The position numbers and the translations under genes were made by a program. From Anaerolineae bacterium (GTDB lineage: Bacteria; Chloroflexota; Anaerolineae; JAAYZQ01): a DNA stretch of 5,752 nt. The stretch's first letter is position 1, and the number at the start of each line of letters is the position of its first letter. The notes under the pieces were generated by a model. It had not been told where the DNA came from, did not search any database, and was given only the letters and a program-made list of their open reading frames with translations. Location: NCBI GenBank assembly GCA_016926595.1, contig JAFGOG010000388.1:1-5752 (forward strand), in the 5' to 3' direction. Below are positions 5,310 to 5,752 of the stretch, in pieces.

Positions 5310-5752
5310 ATGACCCATCGCTTCAGACTAGTTTTGGCCTTTGCCGCTGTCTACCTCATCTGGGGCTCGACCTACCTGGCCATCCGCCTGGCCATCGAGA
5401 CTTTGCCGCCCTTTTTGATGGCCGGAGTACGCTTTACCATCGCCGGGGTAGTGCTTTATGGTTGGGTGCGTTGGCGTGGAGCGCCTCGCCCCACCCGGAC
5501 ACACTGGCTTGCCGCCGCCATAGTAGGTGGCCTGATGCTGCTGGGCGGAAACGGCGGTGTGGTGTGGGCCGAGCAGCAGGTGCCTTCAGGCTTGACGGCG
5601 GTGTTGATTGCTACTGTGCCACTGTGGATTGCCTTGCTCCAGTGGCTGCAAGGTGGCGCTCGGCCCGGCGGCCGGGTGGCGGGTGGCCTCGTGATGGGCA
5701 TGGCCGGAATCGGTCTGCTCGTCGGGCCGGGAGAGCTGGCCGGCGGCAAGGG
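5310..5752 (+). CDS. EamA/DMT-superfamily transporter (partial, 3' end beyond window)
   Basis: The first 147 codons of an inner-membrane drug/metabolite transporter are present, and the frame runs open to the window end. Hydrophobic segments lie at about 6-29, 33-54, 66-86, 93-113 and 121-139, matching the first EamA repeat of a ten-helix protein of roughly 300 residues. VYLIWGSTYLAIRLAI (14-29) is the characteristic first-helix signature, followed by PPFLMAGVRF (33-42) and VPSGLTAVLIATVPLW (91-106). It most resembles the YedA/PecM-like branch, whose members export amino acids or small metabolites; the substrate here is unknown. ATG 5310 lies 9 bases after the phosphatase stop. No good ribosome binding site precedes it, which suggests translation coupled to the upstream gene. 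Confidence 0.92.
   Translation, partial: MTHRFRLVLAFAAVYLIWGSTYLAIRLAIETLPPFLMAGVRFTIAGVVLYGWVRWRGAPRPTRTHWLAAAIVGGLMLLGGNGGVVWAEQQVPSGLTAVLIATVPLWIALLQWLQGGARPGGRVAGGLVMGMAGIGLLVGPGELAGGK

Noticed and set aside
1..5752. CRISPR array, rRNA, riboswitch or complete insertion sequence
   Set aside because: No regularly spaced repeats, rRNA-like stretch or intact transposase were seen on either strand, and no riboswitch fold was recognised by eye.

Overview
The window looks like bacterial chromosome with moderately high GC. The best guess is a Chloroflexota-type organism (Anaerolineae or Caldilineae). This is an inference from gene style: a DRG-like GTPase with a TGS domain, a GAF-GAF-PP2C phosphatase, a DUF998-like membrane protein, and a tRNA without an encoded CCA. 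No marker in the window proves the phylum.

Left part (1-1070), a tRNA-flanking junction. A tRNA with a CAT anticodon (41-112) is followed by a strong hairpin terminator (140-173). After it come two small putative membrane-protein genes on the plus strand (213-497 and 577-738). Between them, on the minus strand, lies the decayed C-terminal end of a tyrosine recombinase (about 498-590). At 727-748 there is a partial copy of the tRNA anticodon arm, and at 756-1058 a coding-like but unrecognised minus-strand fragment. Together these suggest the scar of an integrated element next to the tRNA gene. An imperfect inverted repeat (1020-1058) closes the region.

Right part (1073-5752), one tightly packed plus-strand gene row. 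A near-consensus sigma70-type promoter (TTGACC, 17 bp, TATAAT) at 1073-1101 precedes a six-helix DUF998-like membrane protein, a 342-residue DRG/Obg-type GTPase with a C-terminal TGS domain, a GNAT acetyltransferase, a 602-residue GAF-GAF-PP2C (RsbU/SpoIIE-type) serine phosphatase, and the start of an EamA/DMT-family transporter that runs off the window. The gaps are 2, 7, 36 and 9 bases, and no terminator is visible between the genes, so co-transcription from the 1073-1101 promoter is likely.

How the genes fit together: no shared pathway can be read from the sequence. The row combines a probable translation-related GTPase, a small-molecule or protein acetyltransferase, a signal-responsive phosphatase of the partner-switching type and two membrane proteins. 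The phosphatase's usual partners (an STAS antagonist and an anti-sigma kinase) are not in the window.
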